This document shows, piece by piece, positions 1 through 5,592 of a stretch of DNA of 5,592 nt; the first letter of the stretch is position 1, and each line of letters opens with the position of its first letter. The notes beneath the pieces were generated by a model. It saw nothing but the letters and a program-made list of their open reading frames with translations, was not told the DNA's origin and did no database searches. A program made the translations under genes and the position numbers. This DNA comes from Hyphococcus sp. (lineage in GTDB: Bacteria > Pseudomonadota > Alphaproteobacteria > Caulobacterales > Parvularculaceae). The DNA lies in NCBI GenBank assembly GCA_021604605.1, contig BQJH01000194.1, forward strand, positions 1 through 5,592, read 5' to 3'.

Positions 1-594
1 TGCACGCAGGGCCGCTTGTGTGGCGGGCCTTTCAGCGACGCGCGCGACAAATTTTGCTGTGTGCGGCCATTGGTTGAGATCAACCCCAACAAAATTTGAC
101 CAGTTCGCGACGACAAAGAGATACGCGTCAGCAACAGTGAACTGATCGCCAGTAAGATAGTTTCGCCCATCCGAAAGCACGTTTTCGATATAGGCCATGC
201 GCCTTGCAACGCCTTTTTCAGTCTTCTTACGCGCGGTATCGTCTTGCTCCCTGCCAAAGAAAGGAGAAAAAGCGTTATGAAGTTCGGAACCGACAAAGTT
301 TAGATATTGTTGTACGCGAGCGCGCTCAAGCGTGCCCGCGGGCGGCGCCAGGTTCGCGTCCGGCTTCTGGTCCGCAATATATTGTAAGACCGCTGGGCCT
401 TCGGTGATGATGTCGCCGCTTTCTAGCCGTAACGCCGGCACGTACCCATTTGGGTTGACCGTCAAATAATCTTCACCGCTTTCGGTCTTCTTTTCTTTGG
501 TGTCGACTTTTTCGAGTGAAAAATCCGCGCCGGTTTCACGCAGCGTAATATGAGAGGCGAGGGAGCATGCGCCGGGTTTATAATAAAGTTTCAT
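1..594 (-). CDS. gst: Beta-class glutathione S-transferase, C-terminus cut by window edge
   Basis: Cytosolic glutathione transferase, expected to conjugate glutathione to electrophiles or bind it in detoxification. The frame is open from ATG at 594-592 to base 1, giving 198 residues with no stop. The E. coli homologue GstA has about 201, so only a few residues are missing. The N-terminus MKLYYKPGACSLASHITLRE is nearly identical to beta-class enzymes. Visible landmarks are the active-site Cys10, the cis-proline motif VPAL (52-55), the glutathione-binding TEGPAV segment (64-69, Glu65), His106 in SELH (the residue that acts with Cys10 in beta-class enzymes), and the conserved helix motif FTVADAYLF (152-160). 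The all-helical C-terminal domain runs from about residue 88. The start is supported by AAGGA (607-603) eight bases upstream. It is divergent from an HxlR-type regulator, which suggests local control. The family call is firm; the substrate cannot be told. Confidence 0.95.
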   Translation of the reverse strand, partial: MKLYYKPGACSLASHITLRETGADFSLEKVDTKEKKTESGEDYLTVNPNGYVPALRLESGDIITEGPAVLQYIADQKPDANLAPPAGTLERARVQQYLNFVGSELHNAFSPFFGREQDDTARKKTEKGVARRMAYIENVLSDGRNYLTGDQFTVADAYLFVVANWSNFVGVDLNQWPHTAKFVARVAERPATQAALRA

Positions 595-601
595 CTGTGG
601 G

Positions 602-629
602 GTCCTTCAATTCATTTGCGAATGAGGAC
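602..629 (-). promoter_or_regulatory. gst Shine-Dalgarno inside a possible leader hairpin
   Basis: On the gst strand the ribosome binding site AAGGA (607-603) lies eight bases before the ATG. Its AGGAC (606-602) is complementary to GTCCT at 629-625, and the intervening CATT (624-621) can pair with AATG (616-613). This could give a bulged stem that hides the ribosome binding site. The site itself is clear. The hairpin is short (5 bp plus 4 bp with a 6-base bulge) and may be chance. Confidence 0.4.
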
Positions 630-673
630 GCTGATTTATGCATCAGGGTTACCTTTGTAAACTAGATATTATA

Positions 674-698
674 TAGAAACTAAATTATAAAGTTTCTA
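674..698. promoter_or_regulatory. Inverted repeat, likely operator of the HxlR regulator
   Basis: TAGAAACT (674-681) and AGTTTCTA (691-698) form a perfect 8-bp-arm dyad with a 9-base AT-only spacer, in the gap between the divergent gst and hxlR genes. The core AAACT also occurs at 659-663, so there are three half-sites (659-663 and 677-681 on +, 691-695 on -). The spacer contains TATAAT on the minus strand (689-684) and TATAAA on the plus strand (686-691), so a bound dimer would probably cover a promoter element. HxlR proteins bind as dimers to short AT-rich inverted repeats near their own gene. That this one binds here is inference. Confidence 0.6.
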
Positions 699-719
699 AC
701 TGGTTACTTGGTGAAACGT

Positions 720-1085
720 ATGGCCTTGAAAGTGCGGAAAAATCTGAGCGCACCGGCGCCTTATGATTGCCCCTTGTCGGAGTGTCTCAGCATTATCGGC
801 GGAACCTGGACGCCGAATATATTGTGGAATTTGGGGGCTGGCGCTCGTCGCTTCAGTGAGTTGCGCGGCGATATTCCGCGTATTTCTGCGAAGATGCTGG
901 CTGCGAGATTGAAAGAGTTGGAAGAGAACGGCGTTGTGAGCCGGGAGGTCAAGCCGACATCCCCGCCGTCAGTGGAATATTCGCTCACTGCCCATGGACG
1001 TGAGTTACTGCCGGCAATCGAGGCGATCGCTGCCGTTGGGCACAAGCTGAAAAAACGAAAGCAACGCGCCAGGAAGAAAAGTTAG
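720..1085 (+). CDS. HxlR-family winged helix-turn-helix transcriptional regulator
   Basis: DNA-binding regulator of the HxlR family (121 residues, typical length). It carries the family signature: a cysteine at the start of the domain (DCP, Cys17), IGGTWTPNILWNL (26-38), RRFSELRGDIPRIS (43-56), the recognition helix AKMLAARLKELEENGVVSR (57-75), and the wing PPSVEYSLTAHGREL (82-96). The tail (109-121) is strongly basic, which is unusual and may add non-specific DNA contact. I chose ATG at 720 because GGTGA (710-714) lies five bases upstream; TTG at 708 and GTG at 711 are alternatives adding only four or three residues. The gene is divergent from the glutathione transferase and near a dyad, so autoregulation and control of gst are likely. 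Related HxlR regulators (HypR, YodB) sense thiol stress through the N-terminal cysteine. The second cysteine, Cys22, is nearby. The inducer is unknown. Confidence 0.93.
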   Translation: MALKVRKNLSAPAPYDCPLSECLSIIGGTWTPNILWNLGAGARRFSELRGDIPRISAKMLAARLKELEENGVVSREVKPTSPPSVEYSLTAHGRELLPAIEAIAAVGHKLKKRKQRARKKS

Positions 1086-1127
1086 CGATCACAAAAAAGT
1101 CTATTTGGAAAATAACAGTGCGGGCTT

Positions 1128-1808
1128 TTATTTCGGTGATGCCTGCAAACTATCCTGCAGCCATAATTCCGTGATTAGCGCCGTCTGCGCGATAAAGGCG
1201 GCGGCGCGGTCGGGCGTGTAGCGTTCGTTTTCGCCTTCACCGGCAAGCGCCTCTAAAATTGTCTCGGCGCCTTTTTCCGTGCGCGCAATAAAGTCCGGCC
1301 AGGGCTGTCCGCCATCCGGCACGGCGCCGGCGGCTTCCAGGGCGGCGAGCTTTTTGTTGATCGCCTCAATCGCTGGCGCGTAATCAAGGCGCAGGCTCGT
1401 GGCGTCAAAAACCTGCGGGCGCGCGTCATGCTCGGCAAGCGTACGGTAGATTACAAGGTAAGGCGGTAGGAACTCCGAATCAAAACCGCGCCGGGCGGCG
1501 TTGATCCATGTCGTCATGGTTCCATCATCGCACGCCATCTCGCTGCTTTTGTTTTTTACTTCTGCGATTGCGCCCGCGCGTTCCTCCGTATCCCAACGGT
1601 GTGCTGGTTCCAGCGCTTGCGCGCGAATCGCGGCAGCTTCCCATGGCTTTAGAAGCGCACAGTCAAGACCGCGTGCTGCCATTGCTTCCAGCAGTGCAGT
1701 TGAGCGGGCGCTGCTCGACAAAGTCTGGGCTTGAGACGATGGCATATTTGCGCAGAAAAATATCCAAAATGCAGCAACACACGTCAACGCCCGAGCAGAT
1801 ACTGTCAT
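1128..1808 (-). CDS. Exported protein of unknown function
   Basis: I do not recognise this protein. From ATG at 1808-1806 it is 226 residues and begins with a classical signal peptide: a short N-region MTVSAR, a hydrophobic stretch ALTCVAAFWIFFCANM, and a likely cut after SSQA (about residue 27). The mature part is mostly helical and rich in Ala and Glu, with no membrane segment. It has just two cysteines (50 and 93 in this numbering, in LDCALL and EMACDD), which could form a disulfide in the periplasm. ATG at 1850 would add 14 arginine-rich residues but has no ribosome binding site, whereas AGGG lies eight bases before the 1808 start. It converges on hxlR with a 42-base gap and is divergent from the VWA gene. 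That the frame is coding is well supported by its length and signal peptide; the start is less certain. Confidence 0.75.
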   Translation of the reverse strand: MTVSARALTCVAAFWIFFCANMPSSQAQTLSSSARSTALLEAMAARGLDCALLKPWEAAAIRAQALEPAHRWDTEERAGAIAEVKNKSSEMACDDGTMTTWINAARRGFDSEFLPPYLVIYRTLAEHDARPQVFDATSLRLDYAPAIEAINKKLAALEAAGAVPDGGQPWPDFIARTEKGAETILEALAGEGENERYTPDRAAAFIAQTALITELWLQDSLQASPK

Positions 1809-1895
1809 GAAAATTGCCCTGCGAGCACGCCTGATCAAGCTGCGCATCATAGATGAATTTCGCTTGGCTGGCGAGGGGGTCGCATACTCTTAAGC

Positions 1896-1924
1896 TTGCC
1901 TACAGATACCAAACCACTCATAAT
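1896..1924 (+). promoter_or_regulatory. Sigma70-like promoter of the VWA gene
   Basis: TTGCCT (1896-1901) and CATAAT (1919-1924) are separated by exactly 17 bases and match the sigma70 consensus at 4 of 6 and 5 of 6 positions. Transcription would begin near 1931, leaving a leader of about 25 bases that contains the ribosome binding site GGGGAG. The position fits the ATG start at 1956 and argues against a coding start at TTG 1896. Confidence 0.5.
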
Positions 1925-1944
1925 TATGGGACGCATAACAGACC

Positions 1945-1950
1945 GGGGAG
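1945..1950 (+). promoter_or_regulatory. Ribosome binding site deciding the VWA gene start
   Basis: GGGGAG lies five bases before ATG 1956. It selects this codon over the upstream in-frame TTG 1896 and ATG 1926, which lack such a site, and it places a perfect signal peptide at the protein N-terminus. Confidence 0.75.
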
Positions 1951-1955
1951 CCTTC

Positions 1956-4148
1956 ATGATATTGTCCTTTAAAAACGCCTTCGCGGCGGTCCTTTCACTC
2001 ATGCTGATTTGCGTTCAAGCGAATGCACAGGACGAAAGTTCAACACCAAAAGACGCCATTTTAATTCTTGATGCGTCGGGCTCCATGTGGGGTCAGATTG
2101 ACGGCGTCAACAAGATCGTCATCGCAAAGGATGTTGTAGAAGGTCTGGTCAGAAGTCTGCCTGCGGAACAACGGCTAGGTTTTGTTGCTTATGGTCATCG
2201 CAAGAAGGGCGATTGCAGCGACATTCAAACATTGGCGAATGTTGGCGGCGACCGGGACAAAGTGATCACTGCGCTGCGTGGCCTGACGCCGACCGGCAAA
2301 ACACCGCTGACAAAGTCTGTTGAGCATGCGGCCAATGAGCTGAACTACAAGAAAAATGCTGCGACGGTTATTCTTGTGTCTGATGGGCTGGAGACTTGCA
2401 GCGCTGATCCGTGCGCCCTGGCAAAAACCCTGGAAGAGAACGGTCTTGATTTTACCGTGCATGTTGTCGGCTTTGACGTCACGGTGGAAGAGCGCAAAGG
2501 CCTGCAGTGCATCGCGGATGAAACCGGCGGTCAATTTTTGGCCGCGGATAATGCAGACGAATTAACTGAAGCGCTCGGCGAAGTCGCTGCTGTCGAGGGC
2601 GCGGCGGCCCCTTCAGAAGGAGAAGGCGCGCCGGTTCCGTCAACGCTGGCTCTCAAAGCGACAATCCTTGCCGGAGGTCCGCAAATCCAGTCGGACCTTT
2701 CCTGGAAGGTGACGCCAGCGGCAGGCGGCGAGCCGGTCTTCACCACTGAAAATGGCGGTTCGGCCACGACTGAAATTCTCCCCGGCGACTATCTCGCAGA
2801 AGCCGTGTGGACGGGTTGGCGCAAAGGACAACCGGATGGCGGGGCCGCGAAAACCGGAAGCATGGAATTTTCCGTCGCCGCGCAACAGCCAAAAGTTATT
2901 ACTGTGCCGGTTGATCTCGGCATTCCGGTAACGATTGATGCGCCGACGGAAACGGCGGAAGGTATCCCGTTTGATGTTACCTGGACAGGTCCAGACAGCC
3001 TGGGGGCTTTTGTGCAGGTCAATGCGCTTGATGATGGACCGCGCGAGACTATCTATGGCAGTCCTGCGCAAAAGGCGCGCGATGCGTACAAAAAAGCAGC
3101 GGAAAAAGACGGCGCCACAGTCACTAGTCTTGATACGGATGGTGACGGTGATTTTGACCAGGATGATAAAGCGATCGTTTCAGTGGGTGGGCCATCGCTC
3201 GCTGGTGAGTATGAAGTGCGATACGTGTTGGCGCAGCCGCGTCTCATTCTTGCGCGCAAACGCATCACCGTTACGGACAGCGTCTATACGGTATCAGCGC
3301 CGACGGAGATTTCTGCGGCAAGCACCTTCACAACCGAGTGGACGGGTCCGCTGACGCCGGGTGATTTCATCACGATAGAAAAGGCCGGTCTTGAAAAAGC
3401 GTTTACGCCTGCTGGCGGCAGACCTCGGCTGGTCGAGGGGGAGCCGACAGAGTTTGCCGCGCCGTCAGAGCCGGGCGATTATGAGGTTCGCTATGTGCTG
3501 GCCAATGGCTACACACTTTATGGTGGGATGCAGCATGTAGTGCAGGCGAGCCAGCCGGTAAAAGTCGTTGACGTGACGGCGGCGATCGATGGACCCGTTA
3601 CGGCCGTGGGCGGCTCAACCATCAGTGTTGCAATCGAGAGCCCTGACGAGTGGGAGAATGATATGCTTTCGGTGGTCGAGGTTGGCGCCGAGAAAAGTAA
3701 CTCGGTCGCCCGCTCTGGGCTTAACCGCATCCGGCAGGAGGATGGCAGTTTCCAAATCCGCGTCCCGGCGGTCGCGGGCGATTATGAACTTGCTTATTTC
3801 ATTAATCCGGGTGCGCGCGTTATCGCCCGTAAGCCGATCACCATCACACAAGCGGAAGCGAGCGTCGATGCGCCGGTGAGCGTCAAGGCGGGGACAAATT
3901 TTGAGGTGAAATATTCCGGCGACGCGTTTAGCGGCGACCGGATTATCATCTGCCCCGCTGACACGCCAGATAACAAGATGTGGCAATGGAGCGCCAATTA
4001 CGGCTTCATCGCCAAGGAAGGTGAAACCGTCGGCACGGTGCGCGGCGGGTTTAAGGCGACAAAAAAGCCGGGTGAGTATGAAGCCCGCTACGTCACTGGC
4101 CTCCAGCACCAAGTGCTGGCGCGCGACAAATTTACGGTAACGGAATAA
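1956..4148 (+). CDS. Secreted VWA-domain protein with four tandem beta-type repeats
   Basis: Exported 730-residue protein, probably periplasmic or surface-bound. Residues 1-24 form a signal peptide with cleavage at ANA|Q. A VWA domain (about 33-210) has a complete metal-ion-dependent adhesion site: DASGSM (Asp39, Ser41, Ser43), Thr116 in TGKTPL and Asp143 in VSDG. Such sites bind a divalent metal and a protein partner. Cys87, Cys148, Cys153 and Cys185 could form disulfides. After an acidic, Pro/Ala-rich linker (211-229) comes a beta-rich domain (229-320) with ILPGDY. Four repeats follow (about 322-441, 442-531, 532-632, 633-730), each opening with a short strand and an AP or GP dipeptide and closing with G(D/E)YE followed by a tyrosine-containing strand; three of them also carry AR-x-x-(I/F)-T-V-T-like ends. 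The first repeat carries a lysine-rich insert (372-385) and a calcium-loop motif (393-404). I know similar VWA proteins in Alphaproteobacteria but no established function. A lipoprotein gene follows 47 bases downstream. Confidence 0.9.
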   Translation: MILSFKNAFAAVLSLMLICVQANAQDESSTPKDAILILDASGSMWGQIDGVNKIVIAKDVVEGLVRSLPAEQRLGFVAYGHRKKGDCSDIQTLANVGGDRDKVITALRGLTPTGKTPLTKSVEHAANELNYKKNAATVILVSDGLETCSADPCALAKTLEENGLDFTVHVVGFDVTVEERKGLQCIADETGGQFLAADNADELTEALGEVAAVEGAAAPSEGEGAPVPSTLALKATILAGGPQIQSDLSWKVTPAAGGEPVFTTENGGSATTEILPGDYLAEAVWTGWRKGQPDGGAAKTGSMEFSVAAQQPKVITVPVDLGIPVTIDAPTETAEGIPFDVTWTGPDSLGAFVQVNALDDGPRETIYGSPAQKARDAYKKAAEKDGATVTSLDTDGDGDFDQDDKAIVSVGGPSLAGEYEVRYVLAQPRLILARKRITVTDSVYTVSAPTEISAASTFTTEWTGPLTPGDFITIEKAGLEKAFTPAGGRPRLVEGEPTEFAAPSEPGDYEVRYVLANGYTLYGGMQHVVQASQPVKVVDVTAAIDGPVTAVGGSTISVAIESPDEWENDMLSVVEVGAEKSNSVARSGLNRIRQEDGSFQIRVPAVAGDYELAYFINPGARVIARKPITITQAEASVDAPVSVKAGTNFEVKYSGDAFSGDRIIICPADTPDNKMWQWSANYGFIAKEGETVGTVRGGFKATKKPGEYEARYVTGLQHQVLARDKFTVTE
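3132..3167 (+). other. EF-hand/dockerin-like calcium loop within the VWA protein
   Basis: Residues 393-404 read DTDGDGDFDQDD, with acidic side chains at loop positions 1, 3, 5, 7, 9 and 12. This is the canonical pattern of EF-hand and dockerin-type calcium loops. It sits inside the first C-terminal repeat, and the equivalent places of the other three repeats lack it. Calcium binding is expected from the motif but is not shown. Confidence 0.75.
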
Positions 4149-4180
4149 GCATTTTGATTTTTTGGTGTTGAAGACTGAAC

Positions 4181-4186
4181 AGAGGA
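4181..4186 (+). promoter_or_regulatory. Ribosome binding site of the lipoprotein gene
   Basis: AGAGGA lies nine bases before ATG 4196, in the 47-base gap after the VWA gene. I see no terminator hairpin in that gap, so read-through from the VWA gene is likely. Confidence 0.7.
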
Positions 4187-4195
4187 ATTGTTGTT

Positions 4196-4717
4196 ATGAA
4201 GATTGTGGGAACAAGCATCGCTGTAGCGGCGGCCGCAACATTGTTGGCGAGTTGCGGCGGCGGCAAAGATGACGCGGCAAGCCGCGAAGCACAAATAGAA
4301 AAAGAAGCAGCAAAACACGGCATTGATGCGGACGTCACTGTTGACGATAAGGGCGATGTCGAAACCGTTGAACTCAAACATGGGAACACTGTCGTTGGTA
4401 ATAACGTCAGCCTGCCGGACGGCTTTCCTGAGGATATCGTGATCCCGTCAGACTGGAATGTTATGGCCAGTGCGCCAGTGCCCGGCGTGAGCGGCTTTTC
4501 AATTCAGGCGCTCAGCAATGATGACGCGGATACAATCCTTGCCACAGTACGCAAGAGCATGACAGCAAACGGATGGTCTGAAATCTCCGATGGTGCGCCC
4601 GCAGCCGCAATGGCCAGGGCCGGCTTCGAAAAAGACGGCCGCATGGCGACCTTCGCGATCATCCCCAATGGCGAGACCAATGCGGTGCAACTCATGACCA
4701 TGAAGAAGCCCGGATAA
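4196..4717 (+). CDS. Small lipoprotein of unknown function
   Basis: A 173-residue protein with a lipoprotein signal peptide: MKIVG, a hydrophobic Ala-rich segment (8-18), then the lipobox LASC with the lipidated Cys20 followed by GGG. Residue +2 is Gly, not Asp, so outer-membrane sorting is expected. A charged linker (24-45) and a short acidic beta segment (46-62) lead to a C-terminal domain (73-173). That domain starts LPDGFPEDIVIP, a motif pattern (LPxGFPxDIxI) I have seen in other proteobacterial lipoproteins of unknown role. It continues with a predicted helix (110-126) and ends in strands. There is no enzyme motif. The gene lies 47 bases after the VWA gene on the same strand with its own ribosome binding site, and is followed by a strong terminator, so the two probably form an operon. 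Confidence 0.85.
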   Translation: MKIVGTSIAVAAAATLLASCGGGKDDAASREAQIEKEAAKHGIDADVTVDDKGDVETVELKHGNTVVGNNVSLPDGFPEDIVIPSDWNVMASAPVPGVSGFSIQALSNDDADTILATVRKSMTANGWSEISDGAPAAAMARAGFEKDGRMATFAIIPNGETNAVQLMTMKKPG

Positions 4718-4741
4718 GCCATTAAAAAATCTGCGCGACAA

Positions 4742-4773
4742 AAAAGCCGCCCTCTGGAAAGAGGACGGCTTTT
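4742..4773. terminator. Bidirectional intrinsic terminator
   Basis: AAAAGCCG (4742-4749) pairs with CGGCTTTT (4766-4773), and CCTCT (4751-4755) pairs with AGAGG (4760-4764), with one C/A mismatch between the stems and a GGAA tetraloop of GNRA type. The T-run on one strand and the A-run on the other make it work in both directions. It lies between the ends of the convergent lipoprotein gene (4717) and the minus-strand gene (4815), as expected. Confidence 0.9.
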
Positions 4774-4814
4774 CCGTTTCAGCGGTGTTTAGGAACGATA
4801 CGCTGGAATTTTAT

Positions 4815-5592
4815 TTAACTGGCGTCCGCGCCCGCGACCCAGCCCGTGCAGGAGGCGACATCATTGAGCGCATGTTCGCCGAGGCAAAACGCTTCTTCAT
4901 ATGGCGTGCGTGTTGCAGCGATGCATTGGTCGAGGGTCAGTTTCGCCATAGAAAGACACCGATCGGATTTATTGTTCTTGGCGTATACGCTGACGATTTT
5001 TGAGTTCAGCGATCCGGTTGAATAACGCGCCGCAAGGTTCAAGACCCGGTCCATAATCACTTGCGCATTGGCCTCGCTCATGTGGCCTGCCGGTGCGCTC
5101 TCGCCCCAGTCTGCGCTCCAGTTTGTGTTGGCGCTGGCAAGAGATGGGGCCATCACGCCGCCGTCGCTGGTGCGGGCTAGGGTCGGCATCACCGGTTCGC
5201 CGCGTTTGTTTTCATAAGCAGAGGCTTCGCGAATCCGCTCCTGACTGGAGGATATCCGCTTTTTGCCCCAGGCGGTTTTCTGCATGGCATAGGCTTGTGC
5301 TTTAAAAGCTTCGCCGAGCGCTGTAATCCGCGCGCCATCCTGCATGGTCATCGCCAGCACAGATTTCATCGCCTCTTTAGACCCGTCGAGTTTTCGGGCG
5401 TAAGTCGGGTCCTGCGCGAGATTGGATAAAAGACCGGCTTTCCCGCCCAGGCCATTCCGGCTTTTCTTCTTTTTGACTTCCTTCTTGAGCGCGGCGGCAA
5501 ACTCAGGCGTGTCAGAAGCGACGAGCGCTGCATAAGCGACCCAGCCGGCTGACAATTCAGACGGATCATGAGCGCCAAGACGGCGATGGGCT
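4815..5592 (-). CDS. Probable exported four-cysteine protein of unknown function, N-terminus beyond window
   Basis: The frame is open from the stop at 4817-4815 to the right edge, giving 258 visible residues. TTG at 5555 is not a convincing start, because the conserved-looking segment HDPSELSAGWVAYAALVAS begins upstream of it, so the true N-terminus lies outside. A lysine-rich patch (KKEVKKKK, about 36-43) is followed by a helical middle part and a Ser/Asn-rich stretch near 143-165. The C-terminal 50 residues hold all four cysteines (212, 223, 236, 248), spaced 11, 13 and 12 apart around a segment reading YEEAFCLGEHAL. This pattern suggests two disulfides, hence export. I recall similar hypothetical proteins in Alphaproteobacteria but no known function. 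It converges on the lipoprotein gene across the shared terminator. Confidence 0.8.
   Translation of the reverse strand, partial: AHRRLGAHDPSELSAGWVAYAALVASDTPEFAAALKKEVKKKKSRNGLGGKAGLLSNLAQDPTYARKLDGSKEAMKSVLAMTMQDGARITALGEAFKAQAYAMQKTAWGKKRISSSQERIREASAYENKRGEPVMPTLARTSDGGVMAPSLASANTNWSADWGESAPAGHMSEANAQVIMDRVLNLAARYSTGSLNSKIVSVYAKNNKSDRCLSMAKLTLDQCIAATRTPYEEAFCLGEHALNDVASCTGWVAGADAS

Larger units (their letters stand above)
595..719. promoter_or_regulatory. Divergent gst/hxlR promoter region
   Basis: This AT-rich gap must hold the promoters of both genes. For gst one candidate is TTTACA (661-656) with CATAAA (640-635), 15 bases apart, which is shorter than ideal. Two TATAAT hexamers on the minus strand (689-684 and 673-668) have no convincing -35 partner. 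For hxlR the TATAAA at 686-691 also lacks a good -35. The gap is therefore regulatory, but I cannot fix individual promoters with confidence. Confidence 0.5.

Noticed and set aside
204..407. Plus-strand reading frame inside the gst gene
   Set aside because: It is opposite a clearly conserved glutathione transferase and its translation is Arg-rich with no family resemblance.
631..646. Second dyad CTGAT-N6-ATCAG in the gst/hxlR gap
   Set aside because: Five-base arms are common by chance, and its sequence is unrelated to the AAACT half-sites.
647..707. Direct repeat GGTTAC at 647-652 and 702-707
   Set aside because: Only six bases, two copies 55 bases apart, no further similarity around them.
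1110..1135. Possible terminator between hxlR and the convergent gene
   Set aside because: AAATAA and TTATTT can pair, but the stem has no GC and the loop is long, so it would not be a stable terminator.
1508..1810. Plus-strand reading frames opposite the exported orphan
   Set aside because: The minus-strand frame is longer and begins with a good signal peptide; the plus-strand translations look like out-of-frame product.
1896..1955. Upstream extension of the VWA protein from TTG 1896 or ATG 1926
   Set aside because: The TTG lies in a likely -35 element, neither start has a ribosome binding site, and both would bury the signal peptide 20 or 10 residues inside. ATG 1956 has GGGGAG and a perfect signal peptide.
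3615..4112. Long minus-strand reading frame (165 codons) opposite the VWA gene
   Set aside because: It has no recognisable domain or ribosome binding site, and its openness follows from codon bias of the convincing plus-strand gene. The same holds for the frames at 2175-2534 and 2640-3071.
1956..4717. VWA gene as part of a defence, tellurite-resistance or MoxR-type chaperone system
   Set aside because: Those systems use cytoplasmic VWA proteins beside an AAA+ ATPase, kinase or phosphatase. Here the VWA protein is exported and no such partner is in the window.

Overview
The window looks like chromosomal DNA from a Gram-negative alphaproteobacterium. The grounds are moderate GC with AT-rich promoter gaps, a beta-class glutathione transferase of proteobacterial type, three exported proteins plus one probable exported one, and a secreted von Willebrand A (VWA) protein of a kind I associate with Alphaproteobacteria. 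A placement near Caulobacterales, Hyphomonadaceae or Parvularculaceae is only a guess. There are no RNA genes, mobile elements, CRISPR arrays or phage genes.

Layout. Positions 1-594 (-) hold a beta-class glutathione S-transferase that lacks only its last few codons at the left edge. A 125-base AT-rich gap separates it from a divergent HxlR-family regulator at 720-1085 (+). The gap carries a perfect 8-bp-arm inverted repeat at 674-698 and extra AAACT half-sites. This is the classic arrangement of a thiol- or electrophile-responsive regulator controlling a detoxification gene. The regulator converges on an unrecognised exported protein at 1128-1808 (-). A further divergent gap (about 1809-1955) with a good sigma70-like promoter leads to the largest gene, 1956-4148 (+). 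That gene encodes a 730-residue secreted VWA protein with an intact metal site followed by four tandem beta-type repeats, the first interrupted by an EF-hand-like calcium loop. A small lipoprotein gene at 4196-4717 (+) follows 47 bases later and is probably co-transcribed. A clear bidirectional terminator at 4742-4773 separates it from a convergent gene at 4815-5592 (-), a probable exported four-cysteine protein of unknown function whose N-terminus lies beyond the right edge.

How the genes may work together. The left part is a detoxification gene with its probable local regulator. The middle and right parts are a cluster of envelope proteins: a metal-dependent adhesion-type VWA protein, a lipoprotein, and two cysteine-containing exported proteins of unknown role. 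Nothing here amounts to a recognisable defence, secretion or biosynthetic system. The points most worth following up are the VWA protein architecture with its lipoprotein partner and the operator-like dyad between gst and hxlR.
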